Source: Dryomyza anilis
Taxonomy: Eukaryota > Arthropoda > Insecta > Diptera > Dryomyzidae
Length of the DNA: 64,000 nt
Reading direction: 5' to 3'
Assembly (NCBI GenBank): GCA_951804985.1
Contig: OX638131.1
Span: forward strand, 103,312,464-103,376,463
A model generated the notes under the pieces. It was not told the DNA's origin, made no database searches, and worked only from the letters and a program-made list of their open reading frames with translations. Both the position numbers and the translations under genes were made by a program. Below, piece after piece: positions 33,863-47,806 of the stretch (the first letter of the stretch is position 1; every line of letters starts with the position of its first letter).

Positions 33863-36545
33863 GAATAATAAAACAAAAAATTGTTATTGATTTCAAAACA
33901 TTCAAGAAAAACTAAATGTACTTCAAAAATTTGATTTCCTGCGACTGTAAATTCAATATATACCCAAATATATTATCTAAATGCTGATATAAAATACATT
34001 TCAACCAAAATATAAAAAAAACCCCAGCTCATGTTTTTATTATTGGGCCATCAAATTTTCAAAAAGCTCCCCCAAATAGTAGCAAGTTGTCGCACTCATC
34101 CAGTACAGACAGCACAACAAATGGCAGAAATTGTCTCGCCACACCAGATAATCCCAAAAATAGAAAAATAAATAAAAATACAAAATAGTAAAATCAACTC
34201 GACGAACTAAAAATGTCTTTGGGTTGAGCAAATAAAAAAAAACATCAAGAATACAACAACAAGATGTAAATAAAAAAAAAATACCCAAAAAGCATAACAC
34301 AAGTATTATAAGGAAATTTACGAAAAACTAGACACTCTATCAACACCAAAAAAATATTTATTAACCACAATAACAGCAGAGAATACTACACCAAAAAAAG
34401 AAAAAAAAGTTACATGAAAATTCACTCTATTACTACTTACTGCTCACTTCACTATATTTCCGCTCCGCTCTCATCAGTTGGCAGTGCGTGCGAGGTCTTT
34501 GAACTCTAGGGTAAATAACGGTAGCGAAAATAGGTCACGCACTCGCATCATTCATTCGTTTTGGTTTATTTCTCTGCTCGTATTTGTCGTTGCCCTCATC
34601 GGCTTCATTAAAATTATATTGTCGATCGTGTATTTGCGCCGACTCAAAACCATGTTGAGCAAGTAAAATGTGAAAAAACAGCTGACGGGGGAAAATAAAC
34701 ACGATTTGAAGAGTAAAGAAGAGCGTAATAATAAGAGCGTGAGAAAAGCGTGAAAATGTTTTAGAGAATGAGTGAAAATGTATATTATTGCAATATTTTG
34801 TGTAGGACAATTTATTAAAATACTTTTTACAAATTTCCCAAAAAAAGGGAAATTTTTCATAAGTTGAAAAAAATCATTATTGATTACAATAAGCGTGTAA
34901 TTGAACAAAATAACATATAAATAACACATTTTAAAAAAATCCCAATAAAGGGAAATTTCGATAGTGTGTAAAAATTTTGTATTATTAACAATTAGAGTTC
35001 ATATGTTTAAAGTAAAATATAAATTAAGCACTTTTAAAAAAATCCCAAAAAGGGAAATTTCGCTAGAGTTGAAAAAAATGTGTATTATTAACAATTAAAG
35101 TTCATATGTTTGAAGCACTTTAAAAAAATCCCAAAAAATGGAAATTATTAAAAGTGTCAAAATTAAACGTATAATAATTTTAGTTATTATGATAAAATTA
35201 AAACTAACTTTGAAAGAATAGGGACATTTTCGTAGATTGAAAAAAAAAAATTGTTGGTTGGCATAATTTGAGTTTATTCTACTCTGTAGTAAAATATACT
35301 CTTTATACAAATTCCGTGCACACTCAAAATTCTCTTCATGCTTCAAAAACTATTCTCTTGTGAAATTCAACTCAATTACTCAATGAATTCAAAATTTCCC
35401 ACCGAAAATTGTTAAAAATTCTCTCTCTTGTCACTTAGCAATGACATAACATATGTTTAGGTATACCGACGATTTAAGTAGCTTACAAGTGCGTTTGCGT
35501 ATGGCTTGATTTGTCTTGATATGGTATGCAAGTTATGGGCCAGTGACCTCGTCTAACGGTACAAAGTGTATTAAATTAGTTTATTTTTTTATGTTTCTTT
35601 ATAGAGTATTAAATATACCTAAACGTTCTTGAAGTTTTATAGACAGCGATATAAAAAAAATATACAGCGTTGGACAATATAACAACAATGATTATCAAGA
35701 AAATGGGAAGTTTATTTATGAAAATTGGAAGTTTATTCTTAGGGTTACATACATGATTAATTATTTTTTTATTGATTTTTGGTATAAAGTAATCTGAATA
35801 GATAATAAATATCTGGAATGATCAAAAATAAATTCAAAAATAAAGAAAAATGTGTGTTTAATTATGTTAGGGTCATGTTAAAATTTCACATCTATAAAAG
35901 CCATTTAAGACGATGCAAAATTTATAAATAGGGTATTTTTTAAAGTTCCACCCACGACAAAATAAAAAAAAATAATGTAGCAAACTCAAATTTGTTTGTC
36001 AAAACTGATGATTTTTGAAAAATACTCCTAACAGTTTTTGTTAGTAAACATTTTCTTAAGTAATGGTACAATAAAGCTTTTATTTCGTACACTCAGCGTA
36101 AACCACCCTCTCACACCCTGTGAAAGAAAGTGCGCAAGTCACCAACAATAACCACCCGCCCAAAAATATCAGTTTTCGGAAAATGTTAAGTTCAATGAAC
36201 TTGTCGAAGACGTTGATGACGACAATACCTTGAGAACGAACATTTAAGAAAATTTATTAACCCATTTAAGACAAAACCGCCATCGAATGCTTCGTCCGAT
36301 TTTTACATTTCTTATAAGATTTTGTAAATATACCTACTTCCTTTTGACACGAGACTTTAATATAGGATCTCAAAATTATCTTTTAGTATTCATCTTTTTC
36401 CATCTTCTTCTGCTTGATCTTCGTGCAAGAAAACCTAATCACGATACCTCAGAATGGGAATGTTTATTCATGAGAGACTAAACTTCAATTTTCCATTCCA
36501 ACATGAAATTTTTATAAATTAGCTTACTTTTGTGCGGATGATAAA
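33863..36545. other. No gene recognised; weak initiator-like site near 34476
   Basis: AT-rich DNA. Around 34440-34680 composition is less extreme, and a TCAGTT initiator-like word at 34474-34479 is followed by GGCAGTGCGTGCGAGG. No TATA box or clear DPE accompanies it. Positions 34830-35230 hold diverged tandem copies of a segment containing AAAAAAATCCCAAAAAGGGA. Confidence 0.35.
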
Positions 36546-36550
36546 ATATT

Positions 36551-37480
36551 GTCACTGTCATGCCAAAGGGGCGAATGTGCATTTTTAAATATATTGGGAA
36601 ATCAAATTTGAAAGTTTGAAGTGCTTTAAAATTTAGTAAAAACTGTTTTGTTTTTCAATATATTTTTGGTATTTTAGTTTATTCATCAATTATCATAATA
36701 TATATAAAATATCATTCAATTTGGACAACACACTGAATTATAAATACGGATTTTGTGCGGCTATATCCCGACCAAAACGCAAATATTTTTGTTTTTTTGC
36801 TATAACTATTTTTTTCGCGTGTTAAAATAGTGATGTAAAGGCATTAATTGTTTGTTTTCAAAGCACCTATCGATTGGCATCATTATTGAAAAATAATTTG
36901 CCAAACATTAATTTGTCATTTGTTATTAGCAAGAAAACTATTTGGAAAAATATTTTTTAAATAATAATGACAATCGATATGTACTTTAAAAACAAACAAT
37001 TAATGTCTTAACACCACTATTTTATTTAGTACCAATAAATAGTTATGGCAAAAAAAACGAAAGAATTTGAAAAGTTGAAAATCTTGTTATGCCAAAAGGG
37101 CGAATCGTTTCGATTTTTTGCTATAACTCATTATTGGTGCAAGATAAAATAGTAGTGTGGAGCCATTAATTGTTTGTTTTCAAAGCACTTATCGATTGGC
37201 ATCATTACTTATAAAAAACTTCCTAGCAAATAATAAAATATCGACAAAAATATTATAAAATAATGATGCCAATCGATAGGTCCTTTAATCACAAACAGTT
37301 ATCTTATGTCAATAAAAAGTTATGGCAAAAAAAACATAGTGATTCGCCCTTTTGGCATGACAAGATTTTCAATTTTTCGAATTCGCCCTTTTGGTTTTGT
37401 CTTTTGGCTCAGTATACTTGAAATGTAAAAAAACGCAAATATCAAAAATTACACATTCGCCCCTATGGCATGATAGTGAC
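36551..37480. mobile_element. TIR element with GTCATGCCAAAGGGGCG ends
   Basis: The left end TCACTGTCATGCCAAAGGGG is mirrored by the right end (reverse complement TCACTATCATGCCATAGGGG). The interior has several inverted copies of AAAGCACCTATCGATTGGCA and of CGCCCTTTTGGCAT. A second member lies at 57511-58565. No transposase is encoded. Confidence 0.75.
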
Positions 37481-38950
37481 GATATGATCCCAAAATTATC
37501 TTTGAGTAGTCCTTCTTTTAGCTGTGAATGGAATATCAATAAAATGTATTAATCCATGAATGACTTACCTTCGACGATACTTTATACGATTTTGGTATTG
37601 CCTTTTTTATGAAATAGAGGAATTTCGGACTATATCAATTTGATTGGCATGATACTTTATCAGTTTAAAATAATCTTTAATTATCTTACCGTCGTTAGAA
37701 AGCAATTAACAAGACCTATAACCTGCTTTTTCTATCATTTTAAATATTGCTTAATTTTTTGATAATATTCTTACCAATAACCGTTGATGGGTTAAAGAAA
37801 TCAAGGAAAAGAAGTAACACACATTTGGCCAAATAAGGAACTTGAGGGTGTTCACATTTAATGCACAAACAAAATATATATTACAATATATACAACAAAA
37901 TAATAATAAATAGAAACCCCCTTCGACAAGAAATGGTAGCTTAAAAGAAGCTTACGTCCCCCTCTAAAAATCACCGAACTGTCTGACACATAAAATAGTG
38001 GAACGTCATAAAAATGCGTCATGCCAACACAATTGGCGAAAATTTCCCAACTTCATGTACAACTTAAATTTCCCTTTCGTTGCAATATGCGTGTGCGTGT
38101 TTCTGATTCTGACCCAGTAATAGAAATGGGACCCTTTGAGAAAAATCTAAAAACAAAATATATATAAAACCGGCTCCCTTCTTGTTATGCATTAAGAAAT
38201 AACTTTTTTTTATTGCGTTTGCAGTTTTGCATTACGAATGCGCGTTGTCAGGTCTGCCCATTTAGCGCCGCACAGTTTTTCTTTTACCAGTACCTTCTCC
38301 AAAAATCGGAAAACAACTGCAACCCTTATAATGAAAAACCTCATGAATGAAAATATGCCGTTGGTGAAAATTTATATGTGTTGTTTTTTTTAGTATGGCA
38401 TGTGGACAACGGCGCAATAAGCTCTGTGGCACCCTCATCGAGGGGTGGTAATAGTGCGTTTTGCGCCCGCGAAAAGGGTGTGGAAATATGGTATTTAGTA
38501 TTGTGGTATAATTCGTATCGACGCGGTAAGCTTCATTATATCTTTGATAGAAACTACGTATGCGACAACATATTGGCTGTTAAACTATTGAAATAATTAT
38601 CATCAGATATATGTTGACTTTTAGCTGTGATATTGTAGTATTTGTATTATCATTTCATAATATTCCGATACATTGTCTATGTTTATTAGTTATCCCAGCC
38701 AGATTACCATGTCTCGTATGCCTTAATGCTTTTTCGAACTAACTTTGATAAACAGTTCGAATTCGTTGCTTTATCCTTTCTAATCTTGAAAACTTCTATT
38801 ACAATTTCAATTCGATTTCAATTGTAAAATATTCAAATTTCAATCAAAGTGAATTTCAAAGATTAATTAGTTTTTTTACTATTCCAAAAATGAATTTTTA
38901 CCCAATAAGAATTTTTCCATGGACATTCTATGCATCAATTCTAATAATTA
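37481..38950. other. No gene recognised
   Basis: AT-rich sequence; the open frame near 38378-38596 has mixed composition but no recognisable family, ATG context or splice structure. Confidence 0.4.
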
Positions 38951-40294
38951 GACTGCATACTCAGTTTTTTTTCAATTACGTAACGTTTTTTGAGAAAACT
39001 ACAATCGTAATATTAGGACGTTCTCACCACTACTTAGAATGAAAAAAAAAATATAATACTGTTTAAAAATAGGCTCTCGGCCCCATTTTATGATCCCTAA
39101 AACCCACATATTTATGAGACTTTTAATACTCCTAAAACATTCATATTTGAGCATTAAAAAGAGCCCAAAAAGGCTCGCGACTTCTGGGTAGAGAGCACGA
39201 TTTTATGAACCAGAAACACTCATATTTATAAAACTTTTATTACTCCTAAAACACTCATATATGAGCACTTAAAAGAGCTCAAACAGACTCCCAACCCCTG
39301 GTTAATGGGCACGATTTTATGAGTCCAAAAACACTCATATTTATGAGACTATTACTACTCATAAAACAACAATATTTCAGTGGCCCAAAGAGGCTCCTGT
39401 AACTTAGGTAAAGGACACACTTTTAAGAGACCTAAAATCCTTATATTTAAGAACATTTTAAATATTCTTAAAACATTCATATTTTTGAGACTTTTCAAAA
39501 ATCACAATTACTTCACTTTCGAAGGTTTCCTCTTCTTTTAAAATAATCCAATATAATTCTCTTAAATGAATCCAACATCATTCATCCATTTTAATTAAAT
39601 TCATGAAATATGTATTTTTGTCTCTTGAATTTATTAATTTTAATTTGATTTCAAAACGAATATAGTATTCAATTTTATTTAAACATCAGCCAGCATATAA
39701 AAGATATTTTTATGACACCCTTTTCTGAGTGCTCCTCAACTACTCTTAAATTTGATGATTTTATGAGTTTCATTTAAAAGAACTCTTTTGTAAGACAAAT
39801 TTTGGAGCGTTCCTTAAACATTCTAAAATATAGAACTATTATGAGTCTATTTTGAGCGCTCAGAAACAATTTTATTTTTGATGCTTTAAGGAGTCTAATT
39901 TATGAGAGCTCCTAAATAACTCCTAAATATGAATCTTTTATGAGTAATATTTTTGAGAGCTCCGAAAACAGTCTTAAATGCGGTTATTTTATGAGTCTTT
40001 TTTCAGAGAGCTCATAAAACACTCAAAAATAGATCTCCTTTATGACTAGAATTACAGAGCGTTTAATTGCTTAATGGGTAATATCTGAAAAATATATCGG
40101 AATATTTGTATTTGTTGGTATATTTTAATTAGTCTTGACAATTGAAAGTAAAATTGCGCTTACAGTCTTTTTGAAAAAGTAGGTGTAAGGGTCTGTATTT
40201 TTTTTATTCTAAAAAGTGTCTAAAAAGGGCCTCAAATTTCGATAGAAATTTTCTGAAAAACATTACGTAATAAAAAAAAATAGAGTATGCAGTC
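38951..40294. mobile_element. TIR element carrying two tandem-repeat blocks
   Basis: The left end GACTGCATACTCAGTTTTTT (38951) is matched by the reverse complement of the right end (40294, GACTGCATACTCTATTTTTT), and both arms continue into ATTACGTAA. Between them are about four units of about 110 bp (39058-39480; CGATTTTATGA, ACACTCATATTTATGAGAC, AAAGAGCCCAAA) and a second block (39695-40070) with units of about 60 bp containing TTTTATGAGTCTTTTTT and GAGAGCTCCTAAA. The ends are shared with 26323-27014. Confidence 0.75.
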
Positions 40295-42359
40295 AAAATC
40301 GGCAAACGCGAATTATATAAAATTGATGTATGGGATGTACATGGCAACATTTCTTTTTATCGTTTTGTTGAGTAGTGTAATTTAATGCAAAAATATATGT
40401 TTTTCATTGAATTCTAATCTTTCAAAATCTTTCAAATAATTAGATTTTTTTGCCAATTTCGATTAAAAATGAACATACCCCACAGCTTAAATAAATAAAA
40501 AATGTTTTGAAATCGTTATTATGATTATTTACTTTCAAGAGAATCCAAGCGAATTCATGTTTGTAATTAAAATTTATTAAAATCTTAATTACATTTTTAT
40601 AAATATGTCTAAAATATGTGTATTTTATATAGTTTACAACACCTTTGAATTCATAGTTTCAGTTTTACAGTGCAAGTTTAAATTAAGTTTTAACTTTTCC
40701 CTAATTCCTAATTAAAACTGCCGAGTTCCGTTAAATTTTAAAGATAGAAATATTTATCTACAGATAGAAATATTTATCCGTTTATATCTCATTTGAAATA
40801 TGTGTGATATGTTAACTACAGACAACATGATATCTAGTTTAAACTAAGTTTAATTGTGAATATGTGACTGATAAAACTGGACCATAATCAATTTACGCCT
40901 GATAGTATAATAAAATATATTTTAAATACCATCAACTAAATATATATCACGTATAATTCCAAATTTGAGTACATATTATTAAAAGGACTTGATTTTTTAT
41001 TACACTTTTTAAGGAGCAGTAAAACATCCAGGAGACGTGCATTCGCCGAGGGTCGCTTTTTTGGTTCAAGGGTCTTTTAGTGTATGGTTCGTATTAGGGC
41101 TAAAGCCATCTGAAGTCAAAATCGATAAAATGCGTTTTTTTGGATATTCGGAATTTTTCATTTGTGTGTGCGTGATTGACAAAAGCGTGCCACGCATAAT
41201 TTCAACAATAAAAGGAAAACAGCAAACAGGAGTTTAATAATAATAGAAATGTCAACGAAAGAACTTCATGTGATGCAGTTCGTAAAATACACAAGACGCA
41301 ATTTAAAGTTTGTAGAGGGTAAAAACGGGCAACTTGCATAGGGGTTGTTTTTCTTTTTGTTTGGTTCTTTTTTTCGTTTACGTGGTTTTTGTACATTTGT
41401 ATAAATATTGCGAAGGATTTTATTTTGTGCAGGCATTTGCAATAAATAAATATATATAAGGGTGTTTTTTTTTATTGGTATTTAAAAAAAAGCTTTTTTG
41501 TAAAAGCTCTCTGAAAACTATTGCACACGGTTAAAAAAATAAATTAAATCATAGCAGCAATGGCAGCTTTTTCTAGACATTTGTTTTGGTTACTTTTAAA
41601 ATTTTCAAAATTTTATAATCCCGAGATTTATGAACATTAAATTTAAATAATACGTAAAAACACTGATTCGGGCTGATTGATTTTTTTGTAGAAATAAAAA
41701 GCTTTGTATTGAATTAACATACTAAGCTTTTTTTCCCAACAATTTCTCCCTATTATTTCCGGGAGAATTTATTTAGAATTAGACTAAATATTTTAATTCA
41801 ATATACAATATTTGTATTTAGAAAGCAAAGCCTTTTCGAAAGCTTTCGTAATATTAATTTTAAGCATTTAAAGTGGAGTTAAAAAAAAAGATATTTCAAA
41901 AGCTTTGTGATAATTTTTACAAACGCTTCAGAAAATAGTTCAACTAATATTGAGGTGAATTTCAAATAAATATTCTCACAAATTCTTCTTGGGAGAAAAA
42001 AAAAAATGTATATAGAAAGCTTTTTTCCACATTAAAATAATTTGTGGGAGTAATTTATTTAGAATTGGCGTGACTGTAAAATCATAGCTTCAATGAAAGC
42101 TTTTAATGAAAAGCTTTTAAAAAATTTAATTGCTTTAAAATGGTATCATCACATAATAATATTGATATCCAAAAATAAAAACTATTAAAACATTCAAAAA
42201 TATTTTTTACATTTTTCGAAAATCATTTTTAAAACTTTGCAAATTTTTTAAGCTTTAAAAAACTTTTTATCAGCGTGAAAAAGTATTTTTAAAAGCTTTT
42301 AAATCCTAAAAAAGCTCTTCAAAGCTTTTAAAAACTTCTTAAATATTACACAAGATTTT
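40295..42359. other. No gene recognised
   Basis: AT-rich DNA. The 40295-40390 stretch (GCGAATTATATAAAATTGAT, TTTTGTTGAGTAGTGTAATT) continues the dispersed family flanking 38951-40294 and recurs near 42910. AAAGCTTT words become frequent from 41690 on, ahead of the array below. Confidence 0.45.
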
Positions 42360-42760
42360 AAAAAGCTTTCATAATGGTTTTAAAAAAAAATCATAAAGCT
42401 TTTTTTAAAGCTTTTTAAAAAGCTTTCATAAAGCTTTTTTTTAAAAAGCTTTCATAAAGCTTTTTTTAAAAAGCTTTCATAAAGCTTTAAAAAAAACTTT
42501 CATAAAGCTTTTAAAAAAAGCTTTCATAAAGCTTTTTAAAAAAAAAAGCTTTCATAAAGCTTTTTAAAAAAAGCTTTCATAAAGCTTTTTAAAAAAACTT
42601 TCATAAAGCTTTTTTTTTTAAAAAGCTTTCATAAAGCTTTTAAAAAAGCTTTCATAAAGCTTTAAAAAAAAGCTTTCATAAAGTTTTTAAAAAAGCTGTT
42701 ATAAAGCTTTTTAAAAGCTTTTATAAACCTGTTTTAAAAGCTTTCATAATGCTTTTTATA
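42360..42760. repeat. AAGCTTTCATAAAGCTTTTT tandem array
   Basis: About 18 units of roughly 20-22 bp, each holding the palindromic core AAAGCTTT and CATAAAGC, with A/T runs of changing length. Each unit is partly self-complementary. There is no coding capacity. Confidence 0.9.
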
Positions 42761-45055
42761 TTCTCTAAAAACCAAATAAATTTCAACATAACATTTCAGT
42801 ACAAGAGTTAATCCTAATTTTTTTAAATAACATTTGTAAAGAAAGCTCATTTCATAATTATAGGGGATAGATGTTATTTTGCATACATTTTGAATACTAC
42901 AATTTCTTCTCGTTTTGTTGAGTACTGTAATTTATATTTAAAAATTTCCGAGCAGAGCCAAGATTTTACTTAGGGTTTTTATTCACAAATATGTCAATTT
43001 TGAACATAATTCCCCTAATTAGAAGTCTAAAATTTGTGTTTTTCTTATTTTATTTATTACAATTACAACCTATGAATCACACACCTGTTAAGTAAAACAT
43101 TTATAACTATTTCAAATGAGTTTTGTCTAAATTGTTGCGTATCTTTGGGAGCACGTTTTTCGTTTATCAATTTTTCACGCTCATTTTTGTAATCATTTTA
43201 TACGCTTTCGTTACACGCGCAACATCTGATAAGTGTCCAAGGCGAAATGTAAAATCTAGACAAGTTCCAACTGAAAGTTTGTTGAACTGCAGAACAATTA
43301 AAGTATTAAATATGCGCCACAGAAAAAAAAAAGAAAAACCAGTATTACTAGTCCGTCAGAACTATTATGGCATTGTGTAAATATTCTATATTTATTGCAT
43401 GCGCAAAAATTGCATCCGCCGGAATGACGCGGCCACACTCGCAAAATATAGCCAAATGTGGCACTGACGACGCGACGCAAATCCCATTAATCAGCAGCAG
43501 CACAACACGCGCTAAAGTCTTAAATAAATATTAATAAAATTATAAAATAGACTAATATTAAGTTCTGCGAAATTTGAGACAGTGCTTCACAATTTATCAA
43601 CAATGAATAACCCAAGTGGAAAATCAGTCCTATTACAGATCCGCTTGTGAACCGAATACGAGAAGGCATCTCCACCAAAGAACACCTGAAATAATTCGGA
43701 TCAGGTTAGCCTAATTTTAAATTTATATAAGAAGGCTACCTGTAAAATACTTTATAAAGAAACCTTATCTAAAACCATTTCAGGATATCAATTTAAAATA
43801 ACATGAATTTGACTCAGCCTTGTTTATGGTCAGGGAAGTCTGATCACATAAAATTTACCATCCTGAGTAAATTTGAGGTCTGGAAATATAATAATGGCAC
43901 AGTCCAATTTTACGTATTTTCAAATATAGCAGAGACATCTGATATAAAAAAAGAGGTCATGCTTTTTAATCGATATAAAATCCGATTAGTTTTCTAAAAC
44001 TGTTGTAAAATATATTCTTAATTTTCATAATTTGCCATTTTTAATCATTTACGTATTATTCAAAAAACAATAAATCCCTAAATGTTTGATATTTGGTTTA
44101 TAACACAAAACATTTTGGGCAGACTCAAGGCAGTTTAGATATAATTTTTTTTGAAATTCAATGATTGTATGACCAAATTTAATTCTAATTTATATGAAAA
44201 ATTTTGAACTAATTTGTATTTCGCTCCGCGTCGACTTTCTGAAACTAGGACCTCTGAAACTAAGAAAAAGGTTTTAAAACTAAAAAAAAAAATCCTGTGA
44301 TGTTGCGCAAAGACATTTTTGAACTTTTAACGACCATTTTCAATTAAATTATTATTGCTTCAAGTATAAAAAATATATCAGTATATTTTCTTTTTTACTT
44401 AACTTTAAATCTTCTACTAAAATTATGAATTTTTAAATTATTAATTTTTAGTTAACCGTTACAGTTTCATGGCTAACCAAACACATTACATGTTGAATTT
44501 TTCTTACTATAGTAATTTTAACTGTCCAAATTTTTCTAATTTTATTCAAAATAGTTAGGGATCAACTTCTAAAAATGATCTATTGGATGGGAAAATAAAT
44601 TTGGAAAACTACTACACCAAAATATTACAGTAATCATTGTAAATTTTAATAATACCCTCTTTTAATTGAGATAAACTTGCACACACCCTGAGTCAAAATG
44701 TCCATTTTAGATTTTTGTTTGATAAATATACGTTTATCGAGTTTTCAATAAATAAATTTATAATAATTTCATTTTAGATGCCTCAATTTAAATTTAACTA
44801 ACTTTAAACAAAAATATTTTATATAATAATCTCAATATTCATTAAGCTATTCCTATATTTATTTGCAAAACAAATTTAAATTGCCCTTTAATGTAATCAC
44901 AGATATAATTAAAATTAATTGACATTGAATTATTCACCGATGATGTTAACTTATTTTATACTCAATACGTATTGTGTAATAGATAATAAATAATATAATT
45001 TCATTAAAATGGATTCCATATTGACATTTCTATAAATGTCATATACATTCAGTAT
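42761..45055. other. No gene recognised; small GC-richer patch at 43400-43500
   Basis: Mostly AT-rich. The patch at 43400-43500 (GCATCCGCCGGAATGACGCG, GGCCACACTCGC) stands out in GC but shows no frame or splice sites. The frame 43123-43380 lacks an ATG at its start and resembles no known family. Confidence 0.4.
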
Positions 45056-45346
45056 AAATAGTAATACAGTCCTATAAGAACTTAGGCGGATCTCTTTTAC
45101 CATTTTGAGCAGTTCGTGTTTTATTTGTACTCAAAGTGGTTTAATGCCGAATCCGAACGGCGGTTGAGAGCTTTTCATAGGCAATGTTTTATTCACGTAT
45201 GTTTGCCATTTACTGCCGAGAGATAGCGCAGTATAGAAAAATGTTACTATGAAAAGATGTTGTAAGCCCCAGACAGGCTTGAACCTGGGAGCTTTCGGCT
45301 TGCAGTCCAACGCACTAACCTTGAGCTACCGACACTACAAATAGTA
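45056..45346 (-). mobile_element. SINE copy 8, tail-less
   Basis: The direct repeat AAATAGTA flanks the copy (45056-45063 and 45339-45346). The head at 45338 downwards is slightly shortened; the 3' end stops at ACTGTAT and lacks the last bases and the ATT tail seen in other copies. Confidence 0.75.
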
Positions 45347-46001
45347 TTTTGTTTTATAGTACTTCGATTTATTTTAATAGTTATGTTTTATTTGTCTATG
45401 AAACTAGTTGTGATTTTAATTGTTAAAATTAAAGGACACCGCAAAAATAATGATATATATTAAATCGAAATGTATACCTATAATTGATGTAACCATTATT
45501 CAGAAAAAATTTAATTAAAAAAATCATTGGAAGTCATTTCTATCAAAATTTGAGTTTTTTAAATCAAGATATTTAACACATTCAACTTAACATGCAAATG
45601 AATTAAAGTCTACTATAAAATTAGTATCAGATTTGTTGACAATTTTCTTACAGATTTATATGACAAAACTTTCTATAAATTTGACTTTTTGTTTATTTAG
45701 TTAAACTGTGTAGGTCAGAAATTATCCGTATTCATTAGACTGACAATGGCTTTGTATGAACAAAGAATGTTCAATTGAATGAGAAAATCAACTTGGACAA
45801 TTTTCAGCTAAGTCCGAATAAATGAAATGGACCCGCCGATACACGTCTTATAAACACAATTAAAAAAAAAAAAAACGAAATGCCTTCGGTTAGAAAATTT
45901 AAAAATTTAAATTAAATAAGTAATTAACGTCAGAATGTGTCCTTGATAAAAAATATATATACTTTTCTATACATAGCATATCTCAAAATATTTCAAAATA
46001 T
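45347..46001. other. No gene recognised
   Basis: AT-rich DNA without supported features. Confidence 0.45.
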
Positions 46002-46003
46002 TA

Positions 46004-46912
46004 CACACAGAAAACTGATTTGTGCCGGCGAATCTTTCCGTTGTGGAAAAAACTGATAAAGTAGTTGCAACAACCTCTTAATTTGGCTGTGTCATCTTTC
46101 TATCTGCGTACATGAGGTTGTGGCAACCTACATTCGGTCAGAATGAGGTTTTGGCGGTGATCATGAGGTTGTCGCAACCTTATAGTCGGTGAGCATGAGG
46201 TTGTCGCAACCTTATAGTCCGTGAGCATGAGGTTGTCGCAACCTTATAGTCGGTGAGCATGAGGTTTTCTAAACTTCAAATTGTAATTGTGTATGTAAAG
46301 TTTTCTATATGTATTATAGACGCGAAAATATGTTACGAACACAATTTCGTATTTCTACTAATTTCTGCTCCGTGAAAATTAAAAACAGTATGAAAAGATA
46401 CATGTACCTACATTTCTGAATGAATTTTTTATTTTATTTATTCATAACTATTTCCATTATTTATTTTATTTTATAATTCATTATCTAGAGAGCAATTTGT
46501 CTTGAATTTATTATTTTTTATATATTTAATTCGCAAAATTACTTAATTAATGAATTTCCTATTGTTTTCAACTTGCGAACATTCTTGGGGTTACTTTATT
46601 ACTGTATGTATCCACCTTAATTGTTGGCAAGAAACTGGCAAACGAACTGCTGATAGACATTAGATTATCGTTTGACATTTATTTTGTTTATACACAACGT
46701 ACTCAATTGCCATAACAAATGCACGAGAATGAAAAATTCAATCATTTGCAGTTGCGGCAACCGAACGTGCAATTGCGCGGACTAACATTTCGGTTATAGT
46801 AAAATAAGATACGTCCATTTTAATGACATGAGGTTAAAACAAATGTATTTCGGTTGCAACACTGAAACTTTGGTTTAATTAACCTCGTGCCAAAATAGGA
46901 TTTTTCTGTGTG
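46004..46912. mobile_element. 909-bp TIR element with palindromic 32-bp internal repeats
   Basis: The ends are CACACAGAAAA and the exact reverse complement, flanked by TA on both sides (46002-46003 and 46913-46914). From 46111 to 46265 it holds four to six tandem units of 32 bp, each with the perfect palindrome AGGTTGTCGCAACCT followed by TATAGTCGGTGAGCATG. Related GGTTGCAAC and GTTGCGGCAAC words lie near 46750-46860. No transposase is present. End sequence and TA target resemble the MITE at 30533. Confidence 0.8.
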
Positions 46913-46914
46913 TA

Positions 46915-47806
46915 GGAGTGCCTATTATAATAATCACTGCTTTTGTACTTTTTATCCGATTTTGCTAATTGATAGTTTCTTGATACAGTAATAACATTTT
47001 CTAAAGGATGGCATACACACTTTTTTAGTTGATAGCGTTTGGTGCACATCATTTGAATATAATTTAAAAATTGTCGATTTCGATATGAAAACGGAAACTT
47101 GGAAGTAAAGCGGCGGGTTCATTTCCCATATTCGGATATCGTTCAAAATACTCCACATCGATTTTCTCATCCAATAGAACATTTTTAGTAGTTGATCTTT
47201 TCTCGATTTGAAATCATAAAAATCAATTGTCAGTTTGGTTCATTGACGATAGATAGGAACTGTGATGCGAAAAAATTATAGATGATGTATTAGTGAACTG
47301 ATATTTAAAATATGGAAAAAAAGTAACATATATCCAAAAACTGTAACCGTAACATTGGATCCAGAATACCGAAACCATAACGTTATAAAACTTATAACAT
47401 TATAAAACTTAAGGAGTATACAGAAATTTAAAAATTCGTTTGAATTTTGTTTTTTCGGTTATTTTGCATTTAGACTCCAAATGTATAATACTTAATGAAA
47501 TTCAATTTACTAACTAATGTAAATTTTTTGAGAAGAATTCAAATTGAATTTTCGAAAATCAAATATCACACAATTATTTCATTTCCTAGGCAATACTAAA
47601 AATAGGCAGGTGGTGCCGATGCGGTAACGTAACCCTGCGTGATGGGACGTCTAATATCAGCTGTATTCATAAATAAAACGCAAAACTTAAGGCGCTTACA
47701 TTGTAAGCAATCAAATACTTGAAATGCATTCTAACCACAACAACAATACACTTTTATACAAGTGCAAACAAAAAAAAATAAAATTAGAAAAAAAAAAAAA
47801 AAAAAT
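46915..47806. other. No gene recognised
   Basis: AT-rich DNA ending in a long A-run (about 47785-47805). Short direct repeats of AACCGTAACATT / ACTTATAACATTATAA are seen near 47340-47410. Confidence 0.4.

Noticed and set aside
34478..34666. 62-codon frame with a hydrophobic stretch as a small membrane protein
   Set aside because: It opens without an ATG, shows no family resemblance and no splice sites; AT-rich DNA readily yields such hydrophobic stretches.
43123..43380. 85-codon frame as a small membrane protein
   Set aside because: It starts at TTG rather than ATG in a eukaryotic context, and composition and neighbours give no support.
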